Below are positions 1 through 13,844 of a stretch of DNA of 64,000 nt, piece by piece. The stretch is from the NCBI GenBank assembly GCA_013398615.1, contig VZSR01003282.1:2485168-2549167 (forward strand), read 5' to 3'. Both the position numbers and the translations under genes were made by a program. The stretch's first letter is position 1. Each line of letters begins with the position of its first letter. The notes under the pieces were generated by a model that saw only the letters and a program-made list of their open reading frames with translations, had not been told where the DNA came from and did not search any database. Source of the stretch: Brachypodius melanocephalos (taxonomy: Eukaryota; Chordata; Aves; Passeriformes; Pycnonotidae).

Positions 1-3000
1 TGCCATCCTTCAGCTGCACCCCTCAAATTCAGGGAGCTTTATTCGTGAAAAGGAAAAAAATACCATCCCTTTTGTGGCCAATAAAGACGTTCCACACAGG
101 GAAAAGTAGAGAAGGATGGAGAACTCCTGCAAAGATAGAGCACAATAAATTCCCTGGAGTCAGAATCTGGTCAGCAATAACATCCACTTTGTTTTAAAAG
201 GTATTTTACTGTGCTCTATCACTCTGAGAAAGAAGCCTTATAACCACAGTGGTTGTCCTATCAGAGGCTGCTTAAATAGTTTTTGAGATAGGGATCACCA
301 TTTTAGAGGCTCGTATATCCCAGCACCGTAGGTGCAACACCACTTTGTGTACTCTTTTTTTTTTTTTCTGTCTTGGCAGGGATAAATGTTCACAGAAACA
401 TTTATCAGATGTTGTTTCTCCTTCCTTTTGTGCCCACCGCTTCTGTAGCTCCACTCCAACCCAAAGGAACTCGGGTTTCAGGCCAGTTTTGCGGTGATTT
501 GCATGATTGCCACAAATAGGGGTGGTGGCAGAGCGTTCAAAAGCGGTTTCCTTCACGTTGACAACACTTTATGATCAAATGGCTGCTTTCACTTATAGCT
601 GCTTCCTTCTGGGATAAGAAAATTGAATTTTTAGGACATATAACAAGCAACACATGTAGCATGAAATCGTGGTGTTATAGGGCTGTACAAATAAAAGATG
701 GGCTCAAGAGGAGACTCACGGCACTGCTTTCTATCCTGAAAAGTCAAATTATTCATCATTTTAAAGCAAGCTGTGCACTTAATGCTACGCAAATATTCTC
801 AAAAATGTGCTTAATATTCAACATTTGTGGAATACTATTCAAAAACAGGGTTTTTAAAAATTTTTTTCCTCTTTGCATTTTCTCTTGCAGAGAATCTCTA
901 ATTGCTTAGACACCTTTGAAGTTCAAGATATGTCATTATCACTCACTGGCATAAAGTGCAACAGAAAATCCTGCATTTAAAACCCCAAATGTTCTAACTT
1001 TGCACTCATCCAAATTTCTACAATTAATCAAATTAGGAAAGCAGCCAGTAGAACAAAGGTCCATCAAGGATATTTCAGTTCAAGAGGCATTCTTTTGTAT
1101 TAGCTCTGTATCAAGCCACATCTAAATTCTGCAGAAAGTGTCAGATTCTAGGACTTTATTTCCATCTCAGATATAGTTTTTTTGTGTGTGTTTGGGGAGG
1201 TTTTGTGGGACTTTCTCCTAAATTTTTCTTCTGAAATACAAATGAAAATATATTCTGTAAAACGGGTGCCCTATAAATAGGAAAATTAATTTTGTTTGTT
1301 TTTTTTTTTTTCCCCCCTAAATTATTATTTTCTGTACTCCCATTTTCACTTCTCACAGTGCTGAAAGTTGTCACTTTTTAGGTTCAGCACTAAGGAGAAC
1401 GGGATGCCTCACATCCCAAGGCACAACTCCATTCCATGCTCTCCGGAAACTGGGAGGTATCAGCGCCTGTGTGATGCACCTCACATTTCCAAGATTCCTT
1501 CTGCAAGCAGAGAAACACAATTAAAAACCCCCAAACCTTTAAATTCTTGAGTGCAGCCCCGTTCCGGGGACATTTATCACGGCAAATCCCAGATTGCAGC
1601 GCCAGGGTTCCGCTGGCTCCCGACACCGCACGGAGCCTGAAACGTGCAGAAGGAGCTGGGAAAGCCACAAGCACTCAGGGTGTTATTCCTTAGCAATAGT
1701 GTGATTTCCAGTTCCCTGTCTGAGCCTTATGGAACAGAATCACAGCAGAAAACCCCCCAAATTAAACTGTTTATTGAGGCACCTGGTTCTGGGCGAGGAG
1801 GCCTCGGGAATTGCCTGACTTTTTATGCAAAACTCGGTTTTCTGGCTCTTTGATCCTCGCGATTTAGTGCCAGACGCTCGCTCTTGTTCACCTTCTTTGG
1901 TTTCCTCAAGATTTCTTTCTGGATTAAATCAAAGGGGATGCAAAGTGCCTCCAGCCCTGCTGCTCTCCAGGCAGCGGGAGAGCCAGCGCACGCGATACCG
2001 AGGGAGCAAGGGTGGGAGGCTCTGCCATTCCCAAATCCTCCAGAGAAATGCAGACTTTTTGTCCATAGGTGGTGCTGCATGAGCCTGGAAAAGGAGCTGC
2101 TTTTCCCATGGCTCTGTGGCCCCCAGCCCTGTGCTTCCCTGGGTGGGGTAGGACCAGCCCTTGATCTCTGTTGGTGTCTCCCTTTCCAGGTCTCTGCCTT
2201 TAGGGACTCCAAAAAATTTTGGTAGGAACTCCACTCGGCTGTTTGCTGCTGGGATTTAGACTTCTTGAAGTTGTTTGTGGTTAAATATAAAGTTGCAAAG
2301 CAAAAGCAGGAGGGTGGAGTGGTCAGGAGGGCGATGCCAAGAGCTTTTCAAGGGAGAAGCAGGACTGTGACACAGCCGCGTCTCGCCTCTGGTTTGTTTA
2401 GGGTCAGGCATTTCAGTTGTCTGTGCAGCTTTGCCCATCATTTTGGGGCAGAAATTCAAAGAATTGAGCCTTTTTCACTCTTTTCTCAATGCTTTTTTTG
2501 GTGGCATAGTGACTAAGGAACAGATACAGTAGTGGTGCATACTTTCCCTTTCCAATTTCATGTTTGTTGTTTCCTATTTTAGTCTTGGAAATGTTAAAAT
2601 ACAGACATTTCCTTAAGAACCCTCCAGTAAAGCAAGAAGGGGTGTAACAAGAGTCCTGGGTCAGATACAGCAGTTTTATGTCAGAAAACATTACAATAAT
2701 TGTGGAATATACAGTTGCCGTGCTGACAAAAACAAAAAAGTGCTTTTCGTCTAAACAAATTCGTTTGATTTATTGGGCTTTATACTTACGTTGTATTTAA
2801 AATTTTCACCCCCCTTAAACACTCTGTGGCTTTCCAAGAGTGTTGGAGAGCTCCAAGGCCGTGTTTTTTGGCGTGGGGGGTGACCTCATTATTAATTAGA
2901 AAACATCTGGGCAGGCCCAGCGGTGCATGTGTGTGTGAGGTCGGGGAGCTGGGGATGGATTAGCAGCCCTTGCACGCACAGGCCACCAGACTCGTGTGTC

Positions 3001-3089
3001 TTCCTTGGAAAAAGCCCTGCCTGGGTCCTCGTCTCCAGATTCCACAGGAATTTTCTGTAGGAGCATTTCCAGAAGGCAAGGAAGGCTTG
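1..3089. other. Unique non-coding sequence, no gene recognised
   Basis: AT-rich unique DNA with no CR1 piece that I can recognise. It contains a T13C6 tract at about 1299-1317 and a GC-richer patch at about 1560-2250. In that patch, overlapping open frames occur on both strands, which is expected where stop codons are scarce; none resembles a known protein. An acceptor-like pyrimidine tract ends at about 890, but no convincing donor follows it. Confidence 0.6.
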
Positions 3090-3325
3090 GGGAAGGGAGG
3101 ACGGGCTTTAAATAGAGTTTAGATGAGATATTAGAAGGAAATTCCTGACTGAGGGTGATGAGACACCAGCACAGGGTACCCAGAGCAGCTGTGGCTGCCC
3201 CATCCCTGGAATTGTCCCAGGTCCAGGTTGGATGCTCTTGGAACAGCCTGGGATAGTGGAAGATGTCCCTACAGCACAGGGGGTGGTTTTAAGGTCCCTT
3301 CCAACCCAAGCCAGTCTGAGATTGT
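3090..3325 (+). repeat. CR1 LINE 3'-end fragment
   Basis: Old, 5'-truncated CR1 copy in sense orientation. It starts near 'gggaagggaggacgggctt' and runs through 'gagatattagaagga', 'cagagcagctgtggctgcc', 'gtccaggttggatg' and 'aaggtcccttccaaccc'. The terminal ATTCTATG-type repeat has decayed. It has no reverse-transcriptase coding capacity. The family assignment rests on the CR1 3'-UTR word order; the subfamily was not determined. Confidence 0.9.
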
Positions 3326-4345
3326 CTCTCAGGGTGTCAATGCCCCGGGAGCTGCCTGGGGAGATGCTGATGCCGGGTTCAGGCTGTTGATGGAGGAGAT
3401 CACTCATGTCCATCACCCCCCTGTGTTTGCAGCCCTGTGATGGCGCAGGGTTCATTAAGACATTCTCAGAGTCTCTCCTAAAGCACAAGGGTTCTCTCTT
3501 TGTTTTCAGTTGCTCAGTGCATGCTCAGGTTGACAGATCCTGCAGATGAATTAAACTTTCATGCTGCATTTCCAGCAGAGACCCCACAATTTACTCAGTA
3601 CACATCAGGAGAGAAGATATGTAATAAAAATCAGACAAGTGTACTTATTCTCCAGAATATAGACACTACCCTACCATTATGCTTTTTACATTTAACTGTA
3701 TAAACAACAATTTAGTTTGCCCTTAATGTCCTAAATATGCTTAGATCCATCACGGTCAAAATTGAAGGGCGAGGCAAAAGGACAAAGAGAAAAGATGGGA
3801 AATATTTCACGACAATAACCCAAAATACACGTCTAATAGCACAAGCACATTGTTAAAAAAATGAAGAAGTAATGTCACAGGAGAGGGTGTGTATTTATGG
3901 GGTCACACAGCACGGAAACAAAGGCTGTTTCTGATGTTGTTCACCCACCAATGGAAAAATATTCCTTTGGAGCACAGGGTTTTCCCCCTGTTTATACAAA
4001 AGGAGGAGAAACTCTCTGTGCTGCTGCCTGCAGGAGGAGAAGCCCTGGAGGGGCTCCACAGGTCCCTGTGCTGCTGGGGGAACTGGCGGGGTTGGCGTCT
4101 TTTAGAGCCACGCTGCAAGTTTATACTCAGAAGTAAAAACTCAAAGAGGAAAACTTGTTTTTCTCTCTGCAGGTGAAGGTTTTTCCACGCAGAGAAGCTG
4201 TTTCAGAACAAGGCAGTGGATGAGCTTAAAGCAGAAGGTTTTACTCAGGGTAGAGGAAGTTTTGTTCAGCAAATGGTGAGGGGACAGTGTCAATGTCAGG
4301 AGCTGTGGCTGAATGGTTATTCTGAATTCAGACCTGTGTTTGGGC
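3326..4345. other. Unique non-coding sequence
   Basis: No repeat family recognised. A possible terminal exon (3510-3703) is listed separately. The frames at 3889-4176 overlap on both strands and have no recognisable domain. Confidence 0.5.
3510..3703 (+). other. Possible terminal exon (weak)
   Basis: The acceptor-like tract 'ctctctttgttttcag' ends at 3509. The third frame after it is open for about 64 codons to a stop at about 3703, while the other two frames close quickly. The peptide (internal segment LTDPADELNFHAAFPAE) is unfamiliar. No donor and no well-placed polyadenylation signal was seen, so a chance open frame after a good acceptor is at least as likely. Confidence 0.12.
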
Positions 4346-4515
4346 ACTCATAAAATTCCAGAAAGGTTTGGCTGGGAAGGGACCTTAAAACCCATCAAGT
4401 TCCATCCCCTGCCACGAGCCAGGGCACCTTCAGGTTGATCAGATCTCCATCCAGCCTGGCCTTGGGATCAGATCCTGGCCAGGTTGATCAGATCTTCATC
4501 CAACCTTGACTTCTG
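4346..4515 (-). repeat. CR1 LINE 3'-end fragment with internal duplication
   Basis: Reverse-orientation CR1 end: 'ggctgggaagggacctta', then 'catcaagttccatcccctgcc', then 'ccatccagcctggccttg'. The segment beginning 'caggttgatcagatct' occurs twice (from about 4431 and about 4480), a partial tandem duplication with a unit of about 49 bp inside the copy. Confidence 0.85.
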
Positions 4516-5652
4516 CGAATGGGGAGTGTTCATAAGGAATTGTCATGATTTAGACAAATAACTGAAGTACTTAGGAATTAGGCTAAAAGTTGAGTAGTTT
4601 TTTTTTTGTTTTTTTTTTTTTTTAATAGTATGCTTTGTCTCAGAGTAACTTACTAGTGCTTCTCATTTTTATTTTTACTATTATTATTATTATTTTTATA
4701 TTATTATGAAACCTTAAGCCCAAATGTGTGACCCATCTTTTATGATATGTAAATAAAAGTTCCTTAGACTGCAAATATTTTATTATCTTGTCTCAGCTCT
4801 GAAGCCTGATAGGCTGCATTGGGATTGAACAGCCATTTTGCCTATTTCTGAGGGATCAAAATATGTTAATGATGTCAGCAAAAATGTTTTCTCATACCTT
4901 TTACACAGCTTTTTCATACAATTCAGAACTATGAGTATATTTTGTAGTATTTTTTCATAAAAGGTTTGAACTTTGTATAGTTAACCTATCAAAAATGTAT
5001 AAATTATATGAGGAAAAAAAAGACCCCTGTATAATTTTTTTTTCCCTGGGAAGTGGAGCAGTTAATATTCAACATGAAATGTCTAATCTTTAAATACATT
5101 ATAATCTAACTGCTTAGGATAATTTTTGCTTTAATACCTTAAGAGTCTGCAAAGCCTGAAGGATGGGATTATTAAAATGGAATTTTAATGTCAAAATTAT
5201 CAGAGAAGAGAACATATTGCTAGTGTTCATGAAAAAAAATGTATTCAATTTCTGTTTGATTTGTTCAAATAAGAGATGAGAATATATTTGATTATAGCTG
5301 GTAAGTATTCAGAAAGTTGATCAGATGACTGCAGGTCATTGCAATGTAAGTGCTGTCAACTGTGGGGATTAGCACAATTTGAGAGGCTGAAATTTGTGGT
5401 AACCTACAAACATACCTGGGCTGATGGCTTGGCCTGCAGCTTCCACTGAGATGCTGCACAGGGAAAGAGTCAGGAATAAAAATCTCCTGGTGGCCCCATA
5501 GAGAGCATCACCAACTGCCCAAGCATTAAAGAGAAAGGAAACAATCTTGAGGTGTTTTACAGGTATAAATAAGAATCTCTATTTTGCTTAAGATTTGAGT
5601 TTTGAGTTTTTCTCTCTGGCTGTCAGGAGTATTGGGCTGGTGCTGAAGAGCA
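4516..5652. other. AT-rich unique sequence with simple repeats
   Basis: Contains a T-rich run at 4598-4623 interrupted by one G, and an imperfect TTA/ATT microsatellite at about 4671-4709. The rest is AT-rich unique DNA with no open frame of note. Confidence 0.6.
4598..4709. repeat. Poly-T and TTA-type simple repeats
   Basis: T10-G-T15 at 4598-4623, followed after about 50 bases by an imperfect run of TTA/ATT triplets. These are low-complexity tracts with no gene assignment. Confidence 0.8.
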
Positions 5653-5960
5653 GGATCACAGAACTGTGGAATGTTCTGGGCTGGAATGGACCTTTAAGGT
5701 CATCCCAATCCACCCCTGCCAAGTGCAAGGACAACTTTCACTGTCCCAGGCTGCTCCAAGCCTTGTCCTGCCTGGCCTTGGACACTGCCAGGGATCCAGG
5801 GGCAGCCACAGCTTCTCTGGGCACCCTGTGCCAGGGCCTGCCCACCCTCACAGGGAACAATTCCTTCCCAATATCCAATTTAAACCTGTTCTCTTTCAGC
5901 AGGAACCATTTCCCCTCATGCTGTCACTCCAGGCTCCTGGCACGGCCATCCACCAGCTTC
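5653..5960 (-). repeat. CR1 LINE 3'-end fragment
   Basis: Clear reverse-orientation copy: 'tcacagaactgtggaatg', 'gggctggaatggaccttta', 'ccttggacactgccaggga', 'gggcagccacagcttctctgg', 'ccaatttaaacctg'. It accounts for the two longest plus-strand open frames here (5595-6071 and 5666-5980), which are therefore not genes. Confidence 0.93.
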
Positions 5961-8914
5961 AGATGTCTCAGATCATGTGAAGAACAAGCTCTGAAAGGTA
6001 ACAGGAATAATGAAAACATCCCACCAACCTTCCCACCTGCCTTCTCCAAGTTATTAAATAATCTGGACTAGCCAGCACCTCTCTGTCACCTTGATCCTAC
6101 TGTCAACTTTTCTTTTATTTCAATGTGGTTTCTCAGAAAAGTTAATTGCTTCCCAGAAGGTGGACCTGAAGATCAGCAGTTTGGTCAGCTATTTTTATGT
6201 AGAAAACCATGTGAATTTGCCACAGATGGTCAGAAATTACTTGGACTTTATGATCTTAGATGTTTTAGCAACCTAAATGACTCTATGAAAACCAGGAGGC
6301 TGCAGCTCCAATAAATAATAAACCTTTCAATAAATGTCTGCCAGGACTGCCAGGAAGGCACCCAAAAGGGATCCAACTCAAGGATAAGAGGAAAGGATTC
6401 ATGTTGTGTAAATGCAGGCGAAAAGACTTCAGGTTTGGGTGTTTAAATCAGGTTTGGAAACCCTTTTTTGGTGACTTTGTTCTTCTAGGAAGATGTGGCA
6501 TCGTTTGTCTGGAATTAGGGTAATGTTGCGCAAGCTAACGAGGTAAAAATTATGGTTGGAAAGTCTCCTGCTGTGTTCACAGGCTTCTCCCGTGATAAAC
6601 TGTCTGGTGTGGATGCAAATTTGGCAGGTTAGAAAAGAAGGAAGGGCAGGAAATGCAGGATTTGCCTGCAGGGAAACAGCCCAGGGAAAATGGAAACTCA
6701 GCCCAGGTTGAAGACACCTACAAGAGAAAAATGCTGCCACCACGGTTTTGTTTTTATCTCAACAATACAATTGAACAAATGCCTTAGAGAGAGAGTGAAA
6801 GGTGATTTCATAGCTATTAATTAAGATATCAAAGGCACTGCCATATTCATAAATCCTTATCTATTTGCATGAACGGTTGTGCACACTTTTTACTTTCGTA
6901 AGAACACTCAGAGGGATTGACCATCCTACAGCCAGTATTAAGCATTTGTACAAATAATTTTCTCCTTTTTTTTTTTTTTTCCTATTTGCAAAAGTTGATT
7001 TTTCTGGTCATAAAGTATTTTTTTTTTTTCCCTAAAGAATTTACATCATGAATAATACACCTAGGTCACCTGTCCAAGCATTTTATTTATTTTTTTTTTT
7101 ACATTGGTAAGGATTTATTTGTATGAGGAGACAATCTATCTCACAATGAATAGTTGAACATTGTAATAGAACAACAAAAAAAATACAAATAACCCAGAGG
7201 TTGCAATATGTTTGTATAAAGTATTCAAACAATTTCAAATAACAACTGAACTTGTAAAAATCAACATCTGTTCATGGATTATTCATGAACAAAAATGGTA
7301 AAATTCCTTCAATAAAAATAGTCTTCAATGAATAGTTTTTGCTGGTTGCTGGGAAAATGATGTTCTTGCAACTGAAATCTCTGCTCCAGGACTCTCCTGC
7401 AGTTCAGATTCGTTAACACTAAAATTATCCTTTCGTACATAAATTGCAGCAACAGGAAAACTACACAGAATTCCAATTTAAAAAAGCCAGTGACAGTATA
7501 ACGCTGAACTGTCTGAATTTAGGCAAGTGGATGAGGGTTTTTCCACAAAATTCCAAAAATTCTTGGAGTGCATCTGTGTTAACTTGTGCAGAAGCATTAT
7601 CCCTGTTGCAATACAAACTTTTCTTGCTGCTTCAACAGATCCCTCCAGTGATGACTTCACACATAATGACTTAAAACTATTATTAGTAACAACCCTAAGA
7701 GATCAATAGTTGTTCAAACCCAAAAATACAATTTTTACCCAGCTGAGGGAGAGTTTGGAAGGTACCCCATGGTTTGACAGGCTGACACAGAAAACACAGT
7801 AGGTATCATTTTCAGAACAATGCACATTTTTAATTTATGAATGTTCTTTTATAAACTTGTATGTACAGTCACTCTTTTTTTTTTCCCCCTCCATTGCTAC
7901 ATAATTATAACTTGCAAAATGTAAATATTTATGAATTCACAGGATGTTCGCTGGAAGAGAAGAATGTTATACTTGCAGATTTTTCTTGTACTTGCAGGAT
8001 TCACATAATATTATTTGCCATCATGATGTACTGAAAAATGCAGAAAAAAAAATAATATTCTACATTTGACTTTTCTGAAAAATACCATCTGGTGTTATTT
8101 TTTGAGAGTTGGAGATTAGCTCTGTAATTGCTTATAGTTAGAGATAGACGTTACTACATTTATTGACAATTTTATTCTCCACAATAATCTTACTTATTTA
8201 AATAGTGACTTTGCTCCTGAAGGATGCCAAAGTGATTAAACTGATATTCAAACTCTTTGGATAGCATCACCCACCACTGAAATGCAGCCATCTCTGGGGT
8301 GAGATACTGCAGCTGTTTAACAGCGCTGCAAAACAGCTTTGGAAACGAGGAATTCTGATGGAAACGGGGACATTTAGGTAGGTAAAATAATTATACAGAT
8401 TGATGTTTGGCCAGGATGTTAGTGCTCACATGTCTACGTTGGGATAATTACATTGGATCCTTAATATCCATAATTACTCAGGGACTCGGGTCAGCCGTTC
8501 CTATCAGGGAGGGCATTGCCCACGTGAAGCCCAACACGGTTCAGGAGGGATTTTGGGAAGCTTATTTGGAGCCTTTTGGATTTTTCCTGGCAGTGTGGAT
8601 ATCAAACATCAACTCTTGCGAAGCCCTCTTTGTGTGGAAGGGTTTCACTGTAGTGTCTGTGCAGGTTTGGAGGCTGCAGGTGGATCTGGTTTGCTGGTCA
8701 GATAACTTTGATTAGGAAAATGGACCTTGGAATATTTTATCTGAATTTCACTGCACTTCAACAATGTGTGGGACAGCAGCTGAATTTATGTTAATTACAC
8801 GAAGATAATTGTCAGTATCTTTGCTCTGTTGGCCACCTCAGCTTTCACAATTTTCAGGAGACAAGTGGTTGTGATGTTCTTACCCTTCACATCCCCTTCT
8901 CATCCTAGGCTGGC

Positions 8915-8933
8915 TTTTTTTTTTTTTTTTTTT
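8915..8933. repeat. 19-bp poly-T tract
   Basis: Uninterrupted run of 19 T, followed by 'aaatttcag'. Confidence 0.9.
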
Positions 8934-8942
8934 AAATTTCAG

Positions 8943-9169
8943 TTGGTTCATCCAAGCTGGGCAAACGTTTCAGGAAATATTTCCTCCACGGAGTTATGCT
9001 AAAAGTGTTGCTGCCATTAGACTTTCATCACACGCCCGCTGCTCGTGAGCTAAAGGGACAGGGCTGGAAATGTGAGCTGTCAGTCTGGGTGTAACAATAC
9101 ATTTAGCTCGAGCACATCATCCACGTTGAAAGAAAACACTTGTCAAAGTTACAAACAAGCAGCTCCTGG
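8943..9169 (+). other. Weak exon-like segment
   Basis: A 19-T tract (8915-8933) followed by 'aaatttcag' gives an acceptor-like signal. A donor-like 'ctgg|gtaagt' lies at 9166-9175. All three frames contain a stop within the 227-nt interval, although one is open for about 50 codons. At best this is a non-coding exon; chance is likely. Confidence 0.1.
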
Positions 9170-12100
9170 GTAAGTCATCCTCCTCCTCCTCCACCAAAGC
9201 TTCTGTGCTCGGATATGCCAAGAGTTCTTCCTCACCCGCAGCTGCCAACCACAGTGTATTTTTGCACTGCTCCTCTGTTTATCATCCCCAGCGCTTGTTG
9301 ATGTGCAATTGCATCCAACCACGTGCCCCAGGACTGCTCTGTCTCGTTATCCAGTTGTCAGGGATGATCAGGATATCCTGCCCGTGGATTTCTTCAATTC
9401 ACGTGCGGCAAACCTCGAGCCGAGCTTTGTCTCTCTGGAGCCGTCTCACGGAGGAGCATTGTGGAACCATCATTCCTCATCAGATGGACAAACTCCCCTT
9501 CACCTACTTGAAATTTTTCCAATTCCTCTTCCAACTTCTTGGTTTTAACATCTTTCTGAACAGACTCCAGACCATGTAAAGTAAGTGTTTCTCTAGATTG
9601 CATAGAAAAAAACCCAAATCCCACTGTCTCTGTGAATAAGTAGGGATGACATGGAACATGGCAGGAAAATATCCTCTCAGAAACAGCCTTGAGAATTGAA
9701 AACTGCCAGTGAAATGTGTTCTTGGCTGGGAAAATTTCATGTTTTAGATGAGTGGAGAGTGCTCGACGTAAAATGATTGGGTATGGAAGTAGGACTTTAG
9801 TTGTGGGAAGAACTCACGTGGCTTTTATACCATATACAGCTCACCAAATGTCTTAATCAAAGCTTTTTCACCCAGAAGTGATAACTGGTCAAAATTGAAA
9901 TTACGTGGCAAAGAACGATGATAAATTTTCCAATAGGCAAAAGGTTTGAGAAATTAAATTTTAAAAAGTAAGCCAAACCGTTTTAATTTCTCCAAGTAAA
10001 ATTTCAAGTTTGGGAACAGAAAGCTGTATGGTTTTCAATATTTGGGAAGTACATGAGGTGTTATAGGTCATCATTAAAATTATGGAAAGGATGATTGTTG
10101 AAAGCCATGGTTTGTCCTTCTGTGGTTGTTGAGGTGGATCCATGGCTGCAGAGAGTTATTGCATGAATTTACAGGTTTTGAGATTACAACACTTCAAAGG
10201 ACAATCAGGATCAAACCTTTTTCTTGCTTTTGTCCTTTTCTTGGTGACATTTAGGGAAAATTATTCAATTTTTTAAAAATGGAAAATAATGGAAGTTGTT
10301 TCACCTAACCCAGCTTCATGCCATTGTTTCAGGGCAAAATGCACTACTATAAACATAGTTGCAATATTTTTGTTAATTTTACTTATTTACTCATAAACAC
10401 ACTAAAACATAAAAGTATAAGAAAACACCATCAAGTTATATGGGGGAAAAATAATTAATGTCTTATTCTGAGTCAGTTCTTGTTGAATTGGGAATCCTTG
10501 GGGAGGGTTTGAGGGTTCACATCCCAAATCCCAGCTTGGTGCTGCAGAAATCTTCTGCAACACCAAGGAGTGGAACTCTGGGGTAAAAACTCAGTGAGGA
10601 GATCCACATTTGTTGCAAAACTTGTTTTTAAAAGTTCCTATTTTCTTCTCTGTAATAGGAACTGGTCTGAGCAATTAACTTTTCTTTGCTCTTGGTGTCT
10701 TTGGTGTATTACCAGCCTGACATCTGCTCTGGGCCAGAGGGATTTTGTAGGAAAAAGAGATTTCACTGGTGGCTTCTGGAGACTCTGTGGCCCTGCTTGG
10801 CTTTGTAGAGCATCTGCCATAATTCACTCCAGGATGCCTAAAATATAGTAATAAAATAATAAATACTTTCTACACCTAAACCAATGTGACTTCCTCTTTT
10901 CTCCATCCCTTCCTGTCCTCAGCTGCTCTTATTCCTTTATAATTATCAGTTAAATATGCATAAAAGGAGCATTTTATCCTGAAAGTGAAAAATAGATAGA
11001 ACTGTACCATTTTTTTTGTTTGTTTTCTAAAAATTAAAAAGAGGTTTTTCTAATGTTTGCTTAATTACTACTTAAAAAAGAGCTATATTTTGGAGCTATA
11101 AAAATTAAACCATAATTTCTGGGTAAAGAAAATGTCATTCCACTCAAAATGTATGTTGTCACTTATGATGGGAGAGTGTTTTGGTAAGCTTTTTCCACAT
11201 TTATTTGAATAATATTTTGAGTGAGTTGTCATTTTAAATAGAAAAAAAAATTCTTCCCATTTGATATAAAATTGTTTGCACTTCTTCATGCTGAAAAAAA
11301 AGAAAAATCAGAAACCCTGGGGAAATTTTGGGATCATAACTACATTTGGGGATATGATATTGTCAAGCTCCAGATGTGGCAATCTGGATGTTCTGGACAC
11401 CGGGAGAAGACCAGGATGCCCATCAGGAGCCAGATTATGACCTTTGGTGTTTATTTTACAGATGAATATTAATTTGGAATTCAACTATCAGTGTCACACT
11501 GTGGAGAAGATTATTCCCAATGAGCTGAGACATTATGGTGAGGTTTTAAAGGAGGTTTTTGTCATTTAAAATCCATTATTTTGCATTAATATTATTCTAC
11601 AATGATAGAAATATTTAAATATGGAAATTAGAAATTAATGTGAAGATACAGGATATTTCAATTTTTCTGTTACAAAAAGAAAGTCTGGAAACTGTTCTGC
11701 CTTGACAGAGAACTAGAAAGTCACTTCCATTCTGAATTTTCTTAATGAAATTGCAAAAATAGCCAGTGTTTAGATTGGATTTGATCCTGCATGAGCATAT
11801 TGAAAATCTATAGAATAATTTGATAAAAAAGGAAGAATGAGTCACCTCTAGGAGGAAAAAACCCTCGTGAGCACTTTAAACAAATTGAATACTTAAAATA
11901 TATGGAAAAAAAAATTAGTGTTATAATTTCATTAAACCATAGTAGATTTGCTTTTAAAGGGCGAAACCATGATAATAACAAAAATTATAATGTTTGACAG
12001 AAAGAAAACTCTACAGGTGCTTTCAGAATTAAAGCTATTAAAAAATACTAAAAATACTGCTGTATTCTTTTGAATACATATATTAAAATGTCATCTCAGG

Positions 12101-13844
12101 AATTAATTTCTGAAATAAAATATCCTACTGATAAAAGTGTTCCCCAAAGTAAGAAGTAAAAGTTTTAGAAGTTGTTAAAATCAACAAGTTGTTGGGTCAA
12201 GAAAGTGTTTGTGCAATGAGATTTTACAGATGTAGAGCAAGGTAATGAGAGATGTTTTAAGAAACATTTTTAGAGGGTCAGTAAATTTTCCCATAAGACT
12301 GATGGATGCTTGTTCCTTTTAAAACTTTTTTCCTATTGACAACACTTAAATGAATTACATTATTTCAGTCTGGAAAAAAATGAGCAAACGCTGGAACTGG
12401 AGCTGGGTAAATTATTTTCCTGACAGTGTTGAGTTTCAATGAGAGGTAAATTGATCCAGCACACCTAAAGGTTCATTGGTGCAGCATCTGACACGACAGA
12501 GGAGGATGGAGGGACCTGCCTGTGGAACAGAAACTGCTCCTTCTGGAGGTGCTCTAATCTTGCATTTAAATCAGCCATGAAATATCATCCCAAGGCTGAG
12601 GTGAGCACAGGGATGAAGCATGAGCTGAAATCCCAGCACACCTACAACTCGGATTTATTCTTATGCAGGTTGAGTGATCGTTCACCTACACCAATTTTAT
12701 TTCTGGATGTACTCACAGAGATGTGTTCGAGCCAAAAGGCAGCGTAGGCATAAAAAAACCCCGTGGAACAGATTAAAACAGATCGCAAACAAAGAGGAAT
12801 CTTCTAGCCACTTGAAAGATGATTTTCCCAAATACAAAAACATGGCTCTGAGGTGAACAAGGAGCAGTTTAGGAAAGCAATTATAAACTGAATTTGATAG
12901 TGTGATGGATTTGATGACCCAGAAGATCCCTTTTGCTTTTGTTGCCTATGGAAATTTTTATAGATGAAGTAAATGTAATAACTATTTGATGTGCTTTTGG
13001 AGATTGGTGTTTGCATTAATGGAAATGTTTTGTGCAACGTTTGTGCTTAGAAATTTCACATCAACATAAGTGGTGCTGGGGGGGGGTCTTCCACGATTGG
13101 CTTGCTATAGATATAAACCAACAATATACATAATATAGGTAAAATCCAACACAAAATCTGTGCATCTCTGCCACTACAGTATCTGCACTGATTTGTGGGG
13201 AACTGCCTGCAAACTCAGAATTATCCAGATTCAGTGTGTTTTCTTGCCTTAGGGTTACTAGTTGTGGTACTTCTCAGATCAGTGGAGGTGCTAGAAACGC
13301 TCAAGGGCTTTGTTATACTGGTGTTAATTGCTAAACTGAAACCCAAATCTGAACTCTGAAGTGTTTTTCTAATGTATTGTGCCACTGCAAATCTGGACAG
13401 GGAGGTTGCTGTCAGCTGAAATAAATAAATGTGTAGTGGAAAAGCAAGATGCTGATGCAGTTGCAAAGTGTGCCTCTAGTTTAAATCTCACCCTGTGACC
13501 TGCATGGGTGGCAATTGCTGTCAATTCTGAAATGCAGATGAGTATTTCCTTCCCCACAGGGCATGGGGAATTTAGAGTACCTGTGGGTAGCTCCAGATGG
13601 CAAATGCCCTGTTGCTTTGTTGTACCTCCACCTTTTTGCTAACTCTATTTAGGTTTTAAACACCTGTTGGCATTTTTTAGGGGTTATGACTGTACCCATG
13701 GCTTTGATTTGGTAACACAGTCTGAGTGTTTCAGAATTTGGTTCTGAATGGCTTTTCCACCGTGCTCTGCTTTTCTGTTTAAATAAGGAACTGGGATTTG
13801 GTTGCTCACCTCTTTAAGATAATTTTGAAACGGTTTTACCTTAC

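Larger units (their letters stand above)
5961..13844. other. 7.9 kb unique AT-rich non-coding sequence
   Basis: No CR1 copy or other repeat family recognised. Many T-rich tracts occur (about 6968-6981, 7020-7031, 7089-7099, 8915-8933) and a nine-G run lies at 13078-13086. Open frames are short, lack domains and occur on both strands. A weak exon-like segment (8943-9169) is listed separately. Otherwise I see nothing that marks a gene. Confidence 0.6.

Noticed and set aside
5595..6071. Longest plus-strand open frame (158 codons)
   Set aside because: It overlaps a reverse-orientation CR1 3' end and runs antisense to it; no domain.
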